A stretch of 64,000 bases of DNA from Heliocidaris tuberculata. Lineage: Eukaryota; Echinodermata; Echinoidea; Camarodonta; Echinometridae. Both the position numbers and the translations under genes were made by a program. Below the pieces are notes generated by a model, which saw only the letters and a program-made list of their open reading frames with translations, was not told where the DNA came from and searched no databases. Each line of letters opens with the position of its first letter. Position 1 is the stretch's first letter. Of the stretch, positions 44,475 to 56,234 are shown piece by piece. The stretch spans positions 2,278,642-2,342,641 of the forward strand of contig CM046846.1 in NCBI GenBank assembly GCA_025618425.1, written 5' to 3'.

Positions 44475-44657
44475 TTGTAACATGTAGTGTACCGTCATTA
44501 CAACCGCAAGTGTCATCTTCATGTTCATCTGATGGATCAGTGAACTACAATCAGCAATGCACCTTCTCTTGTCCAACTGGTTATAACCGTGTAGGATCTT
44601 CGTCTGTTACGTGCACAAGCTCAGGAACATTCTCGGCATCGTTTCCTTCTTGTCAGA
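44475..44657 (+). CDS. CCP exon B5
   Basis: A 183-bp phase 1-1 exon with consensus protein. The acceptor region is of the ATTCCTTCTGCTCAG type, shared with B7, B8 and B10. The transposon copy follows at 44702. Confidence 0.9.
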
Positions 44658-44701
44658 GTAAGTGTTGTCCAATCACTATCGAAAACAGTTTGTTTGAAAC
44701 A

Positions 44702-45457
44702 CAGTGGCGTATCTATGGATTATGGCGCCCGGGTCAAATAAAGAAGTTGCGCCCCCCCCCCCTCCCCCAGTGCCCAAATGTATTTACGTTATTGTACAGC
44801 GAGGGAGCAAAGCGACCGAGCTGCAATTCATTTGCATTTTTACCCTAAAAAGCACAATTTCTTGCGCATTTTACACAGGAAATTTGGCAACTAACCACTG
44901 CAACTAAGCGGTAGAGAAGTTCGAATTTTGTACACTGATAAAAGGTTTTCTATTCACTTCATTCTAAAATTGGGAACAAAATAATTAACGAAAGCCCTTG
45001 AGAAATAGTAGAGGAATTCAGCAAATCGACTAAAGTTGAGATTTCTTTTAAATGTTGAACCTCTGCAAATGCTGTTTTATGAATTTCAACCTATATTGGG
45101 GGCGCAGTACTTAGCAAGAGGCAGATTAAACTTACATAATAGCGAGCAAAGCAACGACAATAACATCTTTATTTTTTAAATTTTGAACACTTAAAAAAAT
45201 ATATTTAAAAACTATATACTGGGGGCGCGAAATTACGAGATCCTGAAAGACAATAATATAAGAAAATTTTCGAATTTTAAACCCTCACAAACTGTATTTC
45301 TAATGCATTTACCCTACCGATTGGGGGGCGCATAATCCTTAAGGATTGTGATTTTTCTTTATTTTCACTTTTTTTTTCTTTCTCTCTTTTCCGTTTTTTG
45401 CGCCCCCTCCAAGTGCCGCCCGGGGCACGTGCCCCCTGCCACCTAGATACGCCACTG
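44702..45457. mobile_element. CAGTGGCGTATCTA transposon, unit B5 copy (short form)
   Basis: Same ends and same intron site as the B2 copy. It is 756 bp, lacking an internal GCGACCGAGC-containing block and with GCCACC before TAGATACG. The left flank has changed to GAAACA. Confidence 0.9.
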
Positions 45458-46169
45458 AATACGTAGCTGCTAAATTAAACTCACCAGCATGAAGCTGAAG
45501 ATATGACAAAATAATACTATAGGCCTACTCATAAAGTCTGAAAGAGTTACGCGTGACATGAAATTTCAAAATAAGAATAATCATGAAAACACATGGCTCC
45601 TTTCTCAAATAAACACTGCTCAAGTAGGTGTACCTTTCCGCAAATGAGTCCACTATTGTCTTTTTCACAATGCAATTCAACACCATTTAGTTTCGGGAGA
45701 CTCTTTATTTCCAAACTAGTAACGACATACTTTTTAAATTGGTAAAGGAGTGGGGGCTGTCAAGTCGAAAGGGCCATAGGTTTAAAGGACCATTAGTCTT
45801 CGAAACCCTTGGTCAAGAATTTGAGATTCGGTCACCAGATTCTCATGACTGGTTAGTAGCAGCCTCACATTCCGAAGTTTTCATTTTCGCGGACATCTAG
45901 ACTTGCAAATATTAGAACTTGTCAAACTTTCATCAATATATCTTACAGTGATGTGAATGAAATGTGAACGTAAAACAGTTCATTTAATAATCTAAGAAAT
46001 TCGATAACATATACATATAAATTTTTAATATCCTTGATAGATTTTAAGTTGTCGAGTTCACAACTTGATTTTCATCCAATATTCGGCGTGCTTTTATCTC
46101 AGAATCGGGTTAGTCATACATGGTATGATCAGAAATTTAGGCGTATGTAATGTCATTCCTTTTGTTCAG

Positions 46170-46352
46170 TTGTAACGTGTAATGTACCGTCATTACAACC
46201 GCAAGTGTCATCTTCATGTTCATCTGATGGATCAGTGAACTACAATCAGCAATGCACCTTCTCTTGTCCAACTGGTTATAACCGTGTAGGATCTTCGTCT
46301 GTTACGTGCACAAGCTCAGGAACATTCTCGGCATCGTTTCCTTCTTGTCAGA
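46170..46352 (+). CDS. CCP exon B6
   Basis: 183 bp, phase 1-1. One change from consensus at the start (VVTCNVPSL, Ser to Asn). The acceptor is TTTTGTTCAG with the same CCCAATA deletion as B2 and B9. Confidence 0.9.
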
Positions 46353-46396
46353 GTAAGTGTTGTCCAATCACTATCGAAAACAGTTTGTTTGAAACA

Positions 46397-47155
46397 CAGT
46401 GGCGTATCTATGGATTATGGCGCCCGGGTCAAATAAAGAAGTTGCGCCCCCCCCCCCCCTCCCCCAGTGCCCAAATGTATTTACGTTATTGTACAGCGAG
46501 GGAGCAAAGCGACCGAGCTGCAATTCATTTGCATTTTTACCCTAAAAAGCACAATTTCTTGCGCATTTTACACAGGAAATTTGGCAACTAACCACTGCAA
46601 CTAAGCGGTAGAGAAGTTCGAATTTTGTACACTGATAAAAGGTTTTCTATTCACTTCATTCTAAAATTGGGAACAAAATAATTAACGAAAGCCCTTCAGA
46701 AATAGTAGAGGAATTCAGCAAATCGACTAAAGTTGAGATTTCTTTTAAATGTTGAACCTCTGCAAATGCTGTTTTATGAATTTCAACCTATATTGGGGGC
46801 GCAGTACTTAGCAAGAGGCAGATTAAACTTACATAATAGCGAGCAAAGCAACGACAATAACATCTTTATTTTTTAAATTTTGAACACTTAAAAAAATATA
46901 TTTAAAAACTATATACTGGGGGCGCGAAATTACGAGATCCTGAAAGACAATAATATAAGAAAATTTTCGAATTTTAAACCCTCACAAACTGTATTTCTAA
47001 TGCATTTACCCTACCGATTGGGGGGGCGCATAATCCTTAAGGATTGTGATTTTTCTTTATTTTCACTTTTTTTTTCTTTCTCTCTTTTCCGTTTTTTGCG
47101 CCCCCTCCAAGTGCCGCCCGGGGCACGTGCCCCCTGCCACCTAGATACGCCACTG
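46397..47155. mobile_element. CAGTGGCGTATCTA transposon, unit B6 copy (short form)
   Basis: Identical site and ends, and nearly identical to the B5 copy apart from poly-C and poly-G length. Confidence 0.9.
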
Positions 47156-47875
47156 AATACGTAGCTGCTAAATTAAACTCACCAGCATGAAGCTGAAGAT
47201 ATGACAAAATAATACTATAGGCCTACTCATAAAGTCTGAAAGAGTTACGCGTGACATGAAATTTCAAAATAAGAATAATCATGAAAACACATGGCTCCTT
47301 TCTCAAATAAACACTGCTCAAGTAGGTGTACCTTTCCGCAAATGAGTCCACTATTGTCTTTTTCACAATGCAATTCAACACCATTTAGTTTCGGGAGACT
47401 CTTTATTTCCAAACTAGTAACGACATACTTTTTAAATTGGTAAAGGAGTGGGGGCTGTCAAGTCGAAAGGGCCATAGGTTTAAAGGACCATTAGTCTTCG
47501 AAACCCTTGGTCAAGAATTTGAGATTCGGTCACCAGATTCTCATGACTGGTTAGTAGCAGCCTCACATTCCGAAGTTTTCATTTTCGCGGACATCTAGAC
47601 TTGCAAATATTAGAACTTGTCAAACTTTCATCAATATATCTTACAGTGATGTGAATGAAATGTGAACGTAAAACAGTTCATTTAATAATCTAAGAAATTC
47701 GATAACATATACATATAAATTTTTAAATCCTTGATAGATTTTAAGTTGTCGAGTTCACAACTTGATTTTCATCCAATATTCGGCATCCTTTTATTTCAGA
47801 ATCGGGTTAGTTGTACATGATATGATCAGAAATTTATGTGCATATATCCAATAATATGTCATTCCTTCTGCTCAG

Positions 47876-48058
47876 TTGTAACATGTAGTGTACCGTCATT
47901 ACAACCGCAAGTGTCATCTTCATGTTCATCTGATGGATCAGTGAACTACAATCAGCAATGCACCTTCTCTTGTCCAACTGGTTATAACCGTGTAGGATCT
48001 TCGTCTGTTACGTGCACAAGCTCAGGAACATTCTCGGCATCGTTTCCTTCTTGTCAGA
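47876..48058 (+). CDS. CCP exon B7
   Basis: 183 bp, phase 1-1. The protein is identical to B5, and the upstream intron closely matches that of B5. Confidence 0.9.
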
Positions 48059-48102
48059 GTAAGTGTTGTCCAATCACTATCGAAAACAGTTTGTTTGAAA
48101 CA

Positions 48103-48887
48103 CAGTGGCGTATCTATGGATTATGGCGCCCGGGTCAAATAAAGAAGTTGCGCCCCCCCCCCCTCCCCCAGTGCCCAAATGTATTTACGTTATTGTACAG
48201 CGAGGGAGCAAAGCGACCGAGCTGCAATTCATTTGCATTTTTACCCTAAAAAGCACAATTTCTTGCGCATTTTACACAGGAAATTTGGCAACTAACCACT
48301 GCAACTAAGCGGTAGAGAAGTTCGAATTTTGTACACTGATAAACGGTTTTCTATTCACTTCATTCTAAAATTGGGAACAAAATAATTAACGAAAGCCCTT
48401 CAGAAAAAGTAGAGGAATTTAGCAAATCGACTAAAGTTGAGATTTCTTTTAAATGTTGAACCTCTGCAAATGCTGTTTTATGAATTTCAACCTATATTGG
48501 GGGCGCAGTACTTAGCAAGAGGCAGATTAAACTTACATAATAGCGAGCAAAGCAACGACAATAACATCTTTATTTTTTTAATTTTGAACACTTAAAAAAA
48601 AATATTTAAAAACTATATACTGGGGGCGCGAAATTACGAGATCCTGAAAGACAATAATTATGCGAGGGAGCAAAGCGACCGAGCTTAAGAAAAATTTTCG
48701 CATTTTAAAACCTCACAAACTGTATTTCTAATGCATTTACCCTACCGATTGGGGGGCGCATAATCCTTAAGGATTGTGATTTTTCTTTATTTTCCCTTTT
48801 TTTTTTCTTTCTCTCTTTTCCGTTTTTTGCGCCCCCTCCAAGTGCCACCCGGGGCACGTGCCCCCTGCCCCCCTAGATACGCCACTG
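48103..48887. mobile_element. CAGTGGCGTATCTA transposon, unit B7 copy (long form)
   Basis: 785 bp. It retains the internal GAGGGAGCAAAGCGACCGAG block and ends CCCCTGCCCCCCTAGATACG, as in the B2 copy. Confidence 0.9.
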
Positions 48888-49591
48888 AATACGTAGATGC
48901 TAAATTAAACTCACCAGCATGAAGCTGAAGATATGACAAAATAATACTATAGGCCTACTCATAAAATCTGAAAGAGTTACGCGTGACATGAAATTTCAAA
49001 ATAAGAATAATCATGAAAACACATGGCTCCTTTCTCAAATAAACACTGTTCAAGTAGGTGTACCTTTTCGCAAATGAGTCCACTATTGTCTTTTTCACAA
49101 TGCAAATAGACACCATTTAGTTTCGGGAGACTGTTTATTTCTAAACTAGGAACCACATCCATTTAAATAGGTAAAGGAGTGGGCGCTGTCAAGTCGAAAG
49201 GGCCCTAGGTTTAAGGGACCATTAGTCTTCAAAACCCTTGGTCAAGAATTTGAGATTCGGTCACCAGATTCTCATGACTGGTTAGTAGCAGCCCCACATT
49301 CTGAGGTTTTCATTTTCGCGCACATGTAGACTTGTAAAATGTTAGAACTTGTCAAACTTTCATCAATATATCTTACAGTGATGTGAATGAAATGTGAACG
49401 TAAAACAGTTCATTTAATAATCTAAGAAATTCGATAACATATACATATAAATTTTTAAATCCTTGATAGATCTTAAGTTGTCGAGTTCACAACTTGATTT
49501 TCATCCAATATTCGGCATGCTTTTATCTCAGAATCGGGTTAGTTGTACATGATATGATCAGAAATTTATGTGCATATATCCAATAATATGT

Positions 49592-49910
49592 ATTGTATTG
49601 TATTGTATTTATTTTCCGTCATTTAAAAAACAACAAATGATAATACATCCATAATTATGAAAAGAAACAACAACAAATTGATTACAAGAAGAAGACGGAG
49701 GGATGGCCCTGCTCAGGGTTGTTGCCATAACAACGCTGTTTTACAGAGGGGTCCCAACAGACATAAAAAACATGTAAATAGATATTAACAAGAAAAAAGT
49801 TAACAACTTACAATAGTTAAAGAAACGAATTGGAGTAAAAACAGAAAAAAATAGAGAAAATATTTACAATATATACAAGAGAGAGTGCTTAAACAATAGC
49901 GTACATTTAA
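49592..49910 (-). mobile_element. SINE/LINE-tail insertion with 7-bp TSD just before the B8 acceptor
   Basis: About 319 bp flanked by AATATGT at 49585-49591 and 49911-49917; the same site in unit B7 is uninterrupted (CCAATAATATGTCATTCC). The left end (ATTGTATTGTATTGTATTTA) is, on the minus strand, a (TACAA)n tail, so the element is a retroposon in antisense. The right edge is only 23 bp from the exon, displacing the normal branch-point region. Confidence 0.85.
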
Positions 49911-49933
49911 AATATGTCATTCCTTCTGCTCAG

Positions 49934-50116
49934 TTGTAACATGTAGTGTACCGTCATTACAACCGCAAGTGTCATCTTCATGTTCATCTGATGGATCAGT
50001 GAACTACAATCAGCAATGCGCCTTCTCTTGTCCAACTGGTTATAACCGTGTAGGATCTTCGTCTGTTACGTGCACAAGCTCAGGAACATTCTCGGCATCG
50101 TTTCCTTCTTGTCAGA
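49934..50116 (+). CDS. CCP exon B8
   Basis: 183 bp, phase 1-1. One change from consensus: NQQCAFSC (Thr to Ala). The pyrimidine tract ATTCCTTCTGCTCAG is intact, but the upstream branch-point sequence has been pushed 326 bp away by the retroposon, so splicing efficiency may be altered. Confidence 0.85.
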
Positions 50117-50160
50117 GTAAGTGTTGTCCAATCACTATCGAAAACAGTTTGTTTGAAACA

Positions 50161-50916
50161 CAGTGGCGTATCTATGGATTATGGCGCCCGGGTCAAATAA
50201 AGAAGTTGCGCCCCCCCCCCCTCCCCCAGTGCCCAAATGTATTTACGTTATTGTACAGCGAGGGAGCAAAGCGACCGAGCTGCAATTCATTTGCATTTTT
50301 ACCCTAAAAAGCACAATTTCTTGCGCATTTTACACAGGAAATTTGGCAACTAACCACTGCAACTAAGCGGTAGAGAAGTTCGAATTTTGTACACTGATAA
50401 AAGATTTTCTATTCAATTCATTCTAAAATTGGGAACAAAATAATTAACGAAAGCCCTTGAGAAATAGTAGAGGAATTCAGCAAATCGACTAAAGTTGAGA
50501 TTTCTTTTAAATGTTGAACCTCTGGAAATGCTGTTTTATGCATTTTAACCTATATTGGGGGCGCAGTACTTAGCAAGAGGCAGATTAAACTTACATGATA
50601 GCGAGCAAAGCAACGACAATAACATCTTTATTTTTTAAATTTTGAACACTTAAAAAGATATATTTAAAAACTATATACTGGGGGCGCGAAATTACGAGAT
50701 CCTGAAAGACAATAATATAAGAAAATTTTCGAATTTTAAACCCTCACAAACTGTATTTCTAATGCATTTACCCTACCGATTGGGGGGCGCATAATCCTTA
50801 AGGATTGTGATTTTTCTTTATTTTCACTTTCTTTTTCTTTCTCTCTTTTCCGTTTTTTGCGCCCCCTCCAAGTGCCGCCCGCGGCACGTGCCCCCTGCCA
50901 CCTAGATACGCCACTG
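50161..50916. mobile_element. CAGTGGCGTATCTA transposon, unit B8 copy (short form)
   Basis: 756 bp, closest to the B5 copy (shared CCCTTGAGAAATAGTAG), supporting a B5-to-B8 duplication. Confidence 0.9.
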
Positions 50917-51628
50917 AATACGTAGCTGCTAAATTAAACTCACCAGCATGAAGCTGAAGATATGACAAAATAATACTATAGGCCTACTCATAAAGTCTGA
51001 AAGAGTTACGCGTGACATGAAATTTCAAAATAAGAATAATCATGAAAACACATGGCTCCTTTCTCAAATAAACACTGCTCAAGTAGGTGTACCTTTCCGC
51101 AAATGAGTCCACTATTGTCTTTTTCACAATGCAATTCAACACCATTTAGTTTCGGGAGACTCTTTATTTCCAAACTAGTAACGACATACTTTTTAAATTG
51201 GTAAAGGAGTGGGGGCTGTCAAGTCGAAAGGGCCATAGGTTTAAAGGACCATTAGTCTTCGAAACCCTTGGTCAAGAATTTGAGATTCGGTCACCAGATT
51301 CTCATGACTGGTTAGTAGCAGCCTCACATTCCGAAGTTTTCATTTTCGCGGACATCTAGACTTGCAAATATTAGAACTTGTCAAACTTTCATCAATATAT
51401 CTTACAGTGATGTGAATGAAATGTGAACGTAAAACAGTTCATTTAATAATCTAAGAAATTCGATAACATATACATATAAATTTTTAATATCCTTGATAGA
51501 TTTTAAGTTGTCGAGTTCACAACTTGATTTTCATCCAATATTCGGCATGCTTTTATCTCAGAATCGGGTTAGTCATACATGGTATGATCAGAAATTTAGG
51601 CGTATGTAATGTCATTCCTTTTGTTCAG

Positions 51629-51811
51629 TTGTAACATGTAGTGTACCGTCATTACAACCGCAAGTGTCATCTTCATGTTCATCTGATGGATCAGTGAACT
51701 ACAATCAGCAATGCACCTTCTCTTGTCCAACTGGTTATAACCGTGTAGGATCTTCGTCTGTTACGTGCACAAGCTCAGGAACATTCTCGGCATCGTTTCC
51801 TTCTTGTCAGA
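51629..51811 (+). CDS. CCP exon B9
   Basis: 183 bp, phase 1-1, consensus protein. The acceptor is of the TTTTGTTCAG type with the same upstream deletion as B6. Confidence 0.9.
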
Positions 51812-51855
51812 GTAAGTGTTGTCCAATCACTATCGAAAACAGTTTGTTTGAAACA

Positions 51856-52642
51856 CAGTGGCGTATCTATGGATTATGGCGCCCGGGTCAAATAAAGAAG
51901 TTGCGCCCCCCCCCCCCCCTCCCCCAGTGCCCAAATGTATTTACGTTATTGTACAGCGAGGGAGCAAAGCGACCGAGCTGCAATTCATTTGCATTTTTAC
52001 CCTAAAAAGCACAATTTCTTGCGCATTTTACACAGGAAATTTGGCAACTAACCACTGCAACTAAGCGGTAGAGAAGTTCGAATTTTGTACACTGATAAAC
52101 GGTTTTCTATTCACTTCATTCTAAAATTGGGAACAAAATAATTAACGAAAGCCCTTCAGAAAAAGTAGAGGAATTTAGCAAATCGACTAAAGTTGAGATT
52201 TCTTTTAAATGTTGAACCTCTGCAAATGCTGTTTTATGAATTTCAACCTATATTGGGGGCGCAGTACTTAGCAAGAGGCAGATTAAACTTACATAATAGC
52301 GAGCAAAGCAACGACAATAACATCTTTATTTTTTTAATTTTGAACACTTAAAAAAAAATATTTAAAAACTATATACTGGGGGCGCGAAATTACGAGATCC
52401 TGAAAGACAATAATTATGCGAGGGAGCAAAGCGACCGAGCTTAAGAAAAATTTTCGCATTTTAAAACCTCACAAACTGTATTTCTAATGCATTTACCCTA
52501 CCGATTGGGGGGCGCATAATCCTTAAGGATTGTGATTTTTCTTTATTTTCCCTTTTTTTTTCTTTCTCTCTTTTCCGTTTTTTGCGCCCCCTCCAAGTGC
52601 CACCCGGGGCACGTGCCCCCTGCCCCCCTAGATACGCCACTG
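51856..52642. mobile_element. CAGTGGCGTATCTA transposon, unit B9 copy (long form)
   Basis: 787 bp. The interior matches the B7 copy (AAACGGTTTTCTATTC, CAGAAAAAGTAGAGG), not that of B6, so exons and intron elements have been shuffled between units. Confidence 0.9.
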
Positions 52643-53362
52643 AATACGTAGATGCTAAATTAAACTCACCAGCATGAAGCTGAAGATATGACAAAATAAT
52701 ACTATAGGCCTACTCATAAAATCTGAAAGAGTTACGCGTGACATGAAATTTCAAAATAAGAATAATCATGAAAACACATGGCTCCTTTCTCAAATAAACA
52801 CTGCTCAAGTAGGTGTACCTTTTCGCAAATGAGTCCACTATTGTCTTTTTCACAATGCAATTAAACACCATTTAGTTTCGGGAGACTGTTTATTTCTAAA
52901 CTAGGAACCACATCCATTTAAATAGGTAAAGGAGTGGGCGCTGTCAAGTCGAAAGGGCCCTAGGTTTAAGGGACCATTAGTCTTCAAAACCCTTGGTCAA
53001 GAATTTGAGATTCGGTCACCAGATTCTCATGACTGGTTAGTAGCAGCCCCACATTCTGAGGTTTTCATTTTCGCGCACATGTAGACTTGTAAAATGTTAG
53101 AACTTGTCAAACTTTCATCAATATATCTTACAGTGATGTGAATGAAATGTGAACGTAAAACAGTTCATTTAATAATCTAAGAAATTCGATAATATATACA
53201 TATAAATTTTTAAATCCTTGATAGATTTTAAGTTGTCGAGTTCACAACTTGATTTTCATCCAATATTCGGCATGCTTTTATCTCAGAATCGGGTTAGTTG
53301 TACATGATATGATCAGAAATTTATGTGCATATATCCAATAATATGTCATTCCTTCTGCTCAG

Positions 53363-53545
53363 TTGTAACATGTAGTGTACCGTCATTACAACCGCAAGTG
53401 TCATCTTCATGTTCATCTGATGGATCAGTGAACTACAATCAGCAATGCACCTTCTCTTGTCCAACTGGTTATAACCGTGTAGGATCTTCGTCTGTTACGT
53501 GCACAATCTCAGGAACATTCTCGGCATCGTTTCCTTCTTGTCAGA
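53363..53545 (+). CDS. CCP exon B10
   Basis: 183 bp, phase 1-1. One change from consensus: VTCTISGTF (Ser to Ile). The acceptor is of the CTGCTCAG type. Confidence 0.9.
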
Positions 53546-53589
53546 GTAAGTGTTGTCCAATCACTATCGAAAACAGTTTGTTTGAAACA

Positions 53590-54354
53590 CAGTGGCGTAT
53601 CTATGGATTATGGCGCCCGGGTCAAATAAAGAAGTTGCGCCCCCCCCCCCCCCTCCCCCAGTGCCCAAATGTATTTACGTTATTGTACAGCGAGGGAGCA
53701 AAGCGACCGAGCTGCAATTCATTTGCATTTTTACCCTAAAAAGCACAATTTCTTGCGCATTTTACACAGGAAATTTGGCAACTAACCACTGCAACTAAGC
53801 GGTAGAGAAGTTCGAATTTTGTACACTGATAAAAGATTTTCTATTCAATTCATTCTAAAATTGGGAACAAAATAATTAACGAAAGCCCTTCAGAAAAAGT
53901 AGAGGAATTTAGCAAATCGACTAAAGTTGAGATTTCTTTTAAATGTTGAACCTCTGCAAATGCTGTTTTATGAATTTCAACCTATATTGGGGGCGCAGTA
54001 CTTAGCAAGAGGCAGATTAAACTTACATAATAGCGAGCAAAGCAACGACAATAACATCTTTATTTTTTTAATTTTGAACACTTAAAAAAAAATATTTAAA
54101 AACTATATACTGGGGGCGCGAAATTACGAGATCCTGAAAGACAATAATATAAGAAAAATTTCGAATTTTAAACCCTCACAAACTGTATTTCTAATGCATT
54201 TACCCTACCGATTGGGGGGGGGGCGCATAATCCTTAAGGATTGTGATTTTTCTTTATTTTCCCTTTTTTTTTCTTTCTCTCTTTTCTGTTTTTTTGCGCC
54301 CCCTCCAAGTGCCGCCCGGGGCACGTGCCCCCTGCCCCCCTAGATACGCCACTG
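53590..54354. mobile_element. CAGTGGCGTATCTA transposon, unit B10 copy (hybrid form)
   Basis: 765 bp. The first part resembles the B8 copy (AAAAGATTTTCTATTCAATT), the middle resembles B7/B9, the GCGACCGAGC block is missing as in short forms, and the end (CCTGCCCCCCTAGATACG) is as in long forms. It is a recombinant. Confidence 0.9.
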
Positions 54355-55077
54355 AATACGTAGATGCTAAATTAAACTCACCAGCACGAAGCTGAAGATA
54401 TGACAAAATAATACTATAGGCCTACTCATAAAGTCTGAAAGAGTTACGCGTGACATGAAATTTCAAAATAAGAATAATCATGAAAAACACATGGCTCCTT
54501 TCTCAAATAAACACTGCTCAAGTAGGTGTACCTTTTCGCAAATGAGTCCACTATTGTCTTTTTCACAATGCAATTAAACACCATTTAGTTTCGGGAGACT
54601 GTTTATTTTTTTTAAACTAGGAACCACATGCTTTTTAAATAGGTAAAGGAGTGGGCGCTGTCAAGTCGAAAGGGCCCTAGGTTTAAGGGACCATTAGTCT
54701 TCAAAACCCTTGGTCAAGAATTTGAGATTCGGTCACCAGATTCTCCTGACTGGTTAGTAGGAGCCTCACAATCCGGTTTTTGGTTTTCGGTTTCGTGGAC
54801 ATTGGACTTGCAAATATTAGATTTTGTCAAACTTTCATCATTTATCCTAAAGTGATGTGGTTGAAATTTGAAGGTAAACCAGTTCATGTAATTTAAAAAA
54901 ATCGATAACACATACATCTTTTAAAAAAATCTTTGATAGATTTTAAGTTGTCGAGTTCACAACATGATTTTCATCCGATATTCGGCATGCTTTTATTTCC
55001 GAATCCGGTTAGTTGTACATGGTATGATCAGAAATTTATGCGTATGTATCCAGTAATATGTCATTCCTTTTGTTCAG

Positions 55078-55260
55078 TTGTAACATGTAGTGTACCGTCA
55101 TTACAACCGCAAGTGTCTTCTTCATGTTCATCTTTTGAATCCGTGAACTACAATCAGCAATGTACCTTCTCTTGTCCAACTGGATATGACCGTGCGGGAC
55201 CGTCATCTCTTACCTGCACAAGCTTAGGGACATTCTCAGAAACGTTTCCTTCTTGTCGAG
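55078..55260 (+). CDS. CCP exon B11 (diverged end of the array)
   Basis: 183 bp, phase 1-1; the donor is CGAG|GTGAAT in place of CAGA|GTAAGT. It encodes VVTCSVPSLQPQVSSSCSSF, ESVNYNQQCTFSCPTGYDRA and GPSSLTCTSLGTFSETFPSC. It is more diverged than B2-B10 and lacks the transposon, as expected for an edge unit. Confidence 0.85.
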
Positions 55261-55344
55261 GTGAATTTGGTCACGTAAGAGTAAAGTCGCCCGTGCAAGT
55301 GATATATGAATATATTGATGAAGCGCGATATATATTCTCATTAT

Positions 55345-55398
55345 TCTGAAGATAATAACGATAATAATAATGATGATAATGATAATGATAAATAATAA
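55345..55398. repeat. (GATAAT)-type microsatellite
   Basis: AT and G-A units (GATAATAACGATAATAATAA, then TGATGATAATGATAATGATA), about 50 bp. Confidence 0.8.
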
Positions 55399-55404
55399 TG
55401 AAGT

Positions 55405-55470
55405 GGACCGTCATCTGTTACCTGCACAAGCTCATCGGCATTCTCGGCATTATTTCCAGCTTGTAACAGT
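55405..55470 (+). pseudogene. Fragment of the 3' end of a type B CCP exon
   Basis: GGACCGTCATCTGTTACCTG, then CACAAGCTCATCGGCATTCT match exon ends. The terminal Cys and donor are damaged (TTGTAACAGTACATTT for TTGTCAGAGTAAGT). There is no 5' part. Confidence 0.75.
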
Positions 55471-55587
55471 ACATTTCGTCCAATCGCTATGGAAAGCAGT
55501 TAGTTTAAAATACGGGGATGCTAATAGGACATGTAGGCTGCAAAGAGTGCGCCTGCCAGGCGATTTGCGGTTTTTCTCAAGAAACAA

Positions 55588-55613
55588 CCCCCCCCCCCCC
55601 ACCCCAACCCCCC
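55588..55613. repeat. Poly-C tract
   Basis: A run of about 22 C residues with one A and AAC interruptions. Confidence 0.8.
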
Positions 55614-55702
55614 ACTCCAGTAAAATGCCTTGGAACCTCTTTATTTCCACATGCTTTCGAACATAATAGGTTTCTTACAAACTGATGATTACTCTTCGTA
55701 CA

Positions 55703-55755
55703 GTTGTAAAGTGCACGGTTCCTCCCTTGCAACCACGTATCTTCGTCATACAATA
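55703..55755 (+). pseudogene. Type B13 CCP exon cut by deletion
   Basis: Acceptor CGTACAG|TTGTAAAGTGCACG and VVKCTVPPLQP match the B13 exon. After TCTTCGTCAT the sequence jumps directly to downstream intron sequence (ATGGAAATAAAATCGA), so about 140 bp including the donor are gone. It shows that the 2,039-bp array once extended at least one more unit to the left. Confidence 0.8.
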
Positions 55756-55865
55756 ATGGAAATAAAATCGACTTATTTCATTTTCCAAAGCTTTATTCCT
55801 TAAGAAATTTATTTCTTATAAAACAACTTCAGCAGTAAAGTAAAGTTTTATCGGCACTAGCTTAC

Positions 55866-56003
55866 AAGACCGATGGCCCACTCTACCGACAGCCAAAGAG
55901 ACCAAGAATGTCGGTCTCGTGGCCCTTCTGACAAATATTTCCTGAGGGTCTAATAGACCGACATTTCTGCCCAGTCGGCTGTCGGTCTACTGACTTGTCC
56001 GGG
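55866..56003. mobile_element. GTCGGTCT-family repeat before A1, unit 1 (also in units 2-4)
   Basis: ACCGATGGCCCACTCTACCG, GAATGTCGGTCTCGTGGCCC, TAATAGACCGACATTTCTGC and CGGCTGTCGGTCTACTGACT. Equivalent copies lie at 57905-58042, 59944-60081 and 61983-62120. It ends about 45 bp before the A1 acceptor. Spurious minus-strand frames of 68 codons come from this segment. Confidence 0.75.
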
Positions 56004-56048
56004 TTGTGCCATCTGTAACTGCAATTCTTAAAATCCCTTCTTTGACAG

Positions 56049-56234
56049 TTGTCACCTGTGACGTGCCAGTCCTCACCACAGAACTTCAAATATCTAGATG
56101 TACAGCGGGAGGATCAGTAAATTACGGTACCACGTGTCAGTATACCTGTTCCCTTGGCTACAACCTTATTGGACAAGAAATGTTGACGTGTAATGAAGAT
56201 GGAATGTTCTCATCCAATACTCCTAGGTGTGATG
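56049..56234 (+). CDS. CCP exon A1, unit 1
   Basis: Type A CCP, 186 bp, phase 1-1, between TTTGACAG|TTGTCAC and GATG|GTAAGA. It encodes VVTCDVPVLTTELQISRCTA, GGSVNYGTTCQYTCSLGYNL and IGQEMLTCNEDGMFSSNTPR, then C. Six cysteines again, with Phe (GMFSS) in the usual Trp position. The type A and type B families are clearly different, so alternation A-B-A-B reflects duplication of a four-exon cassette. Confidence 0.9.

Noticed and set aside
44658..44848. Extension of CCP frames past the Cys into SKCCPITIENSLF
   Set aside because: This is read-through of the donor (A|GTAAGT) into the intron. The conserved exon ends at CQ in every copy.
44704..44907. Open frame reading MAYLWIMAPGSNK with poly-Pro, repeated at every array unit
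   Set aside because: It lies inside the CAGTGGCGTATCTA transposon, and the prolines come from a variable poly-C run. It has no splice context or domain.
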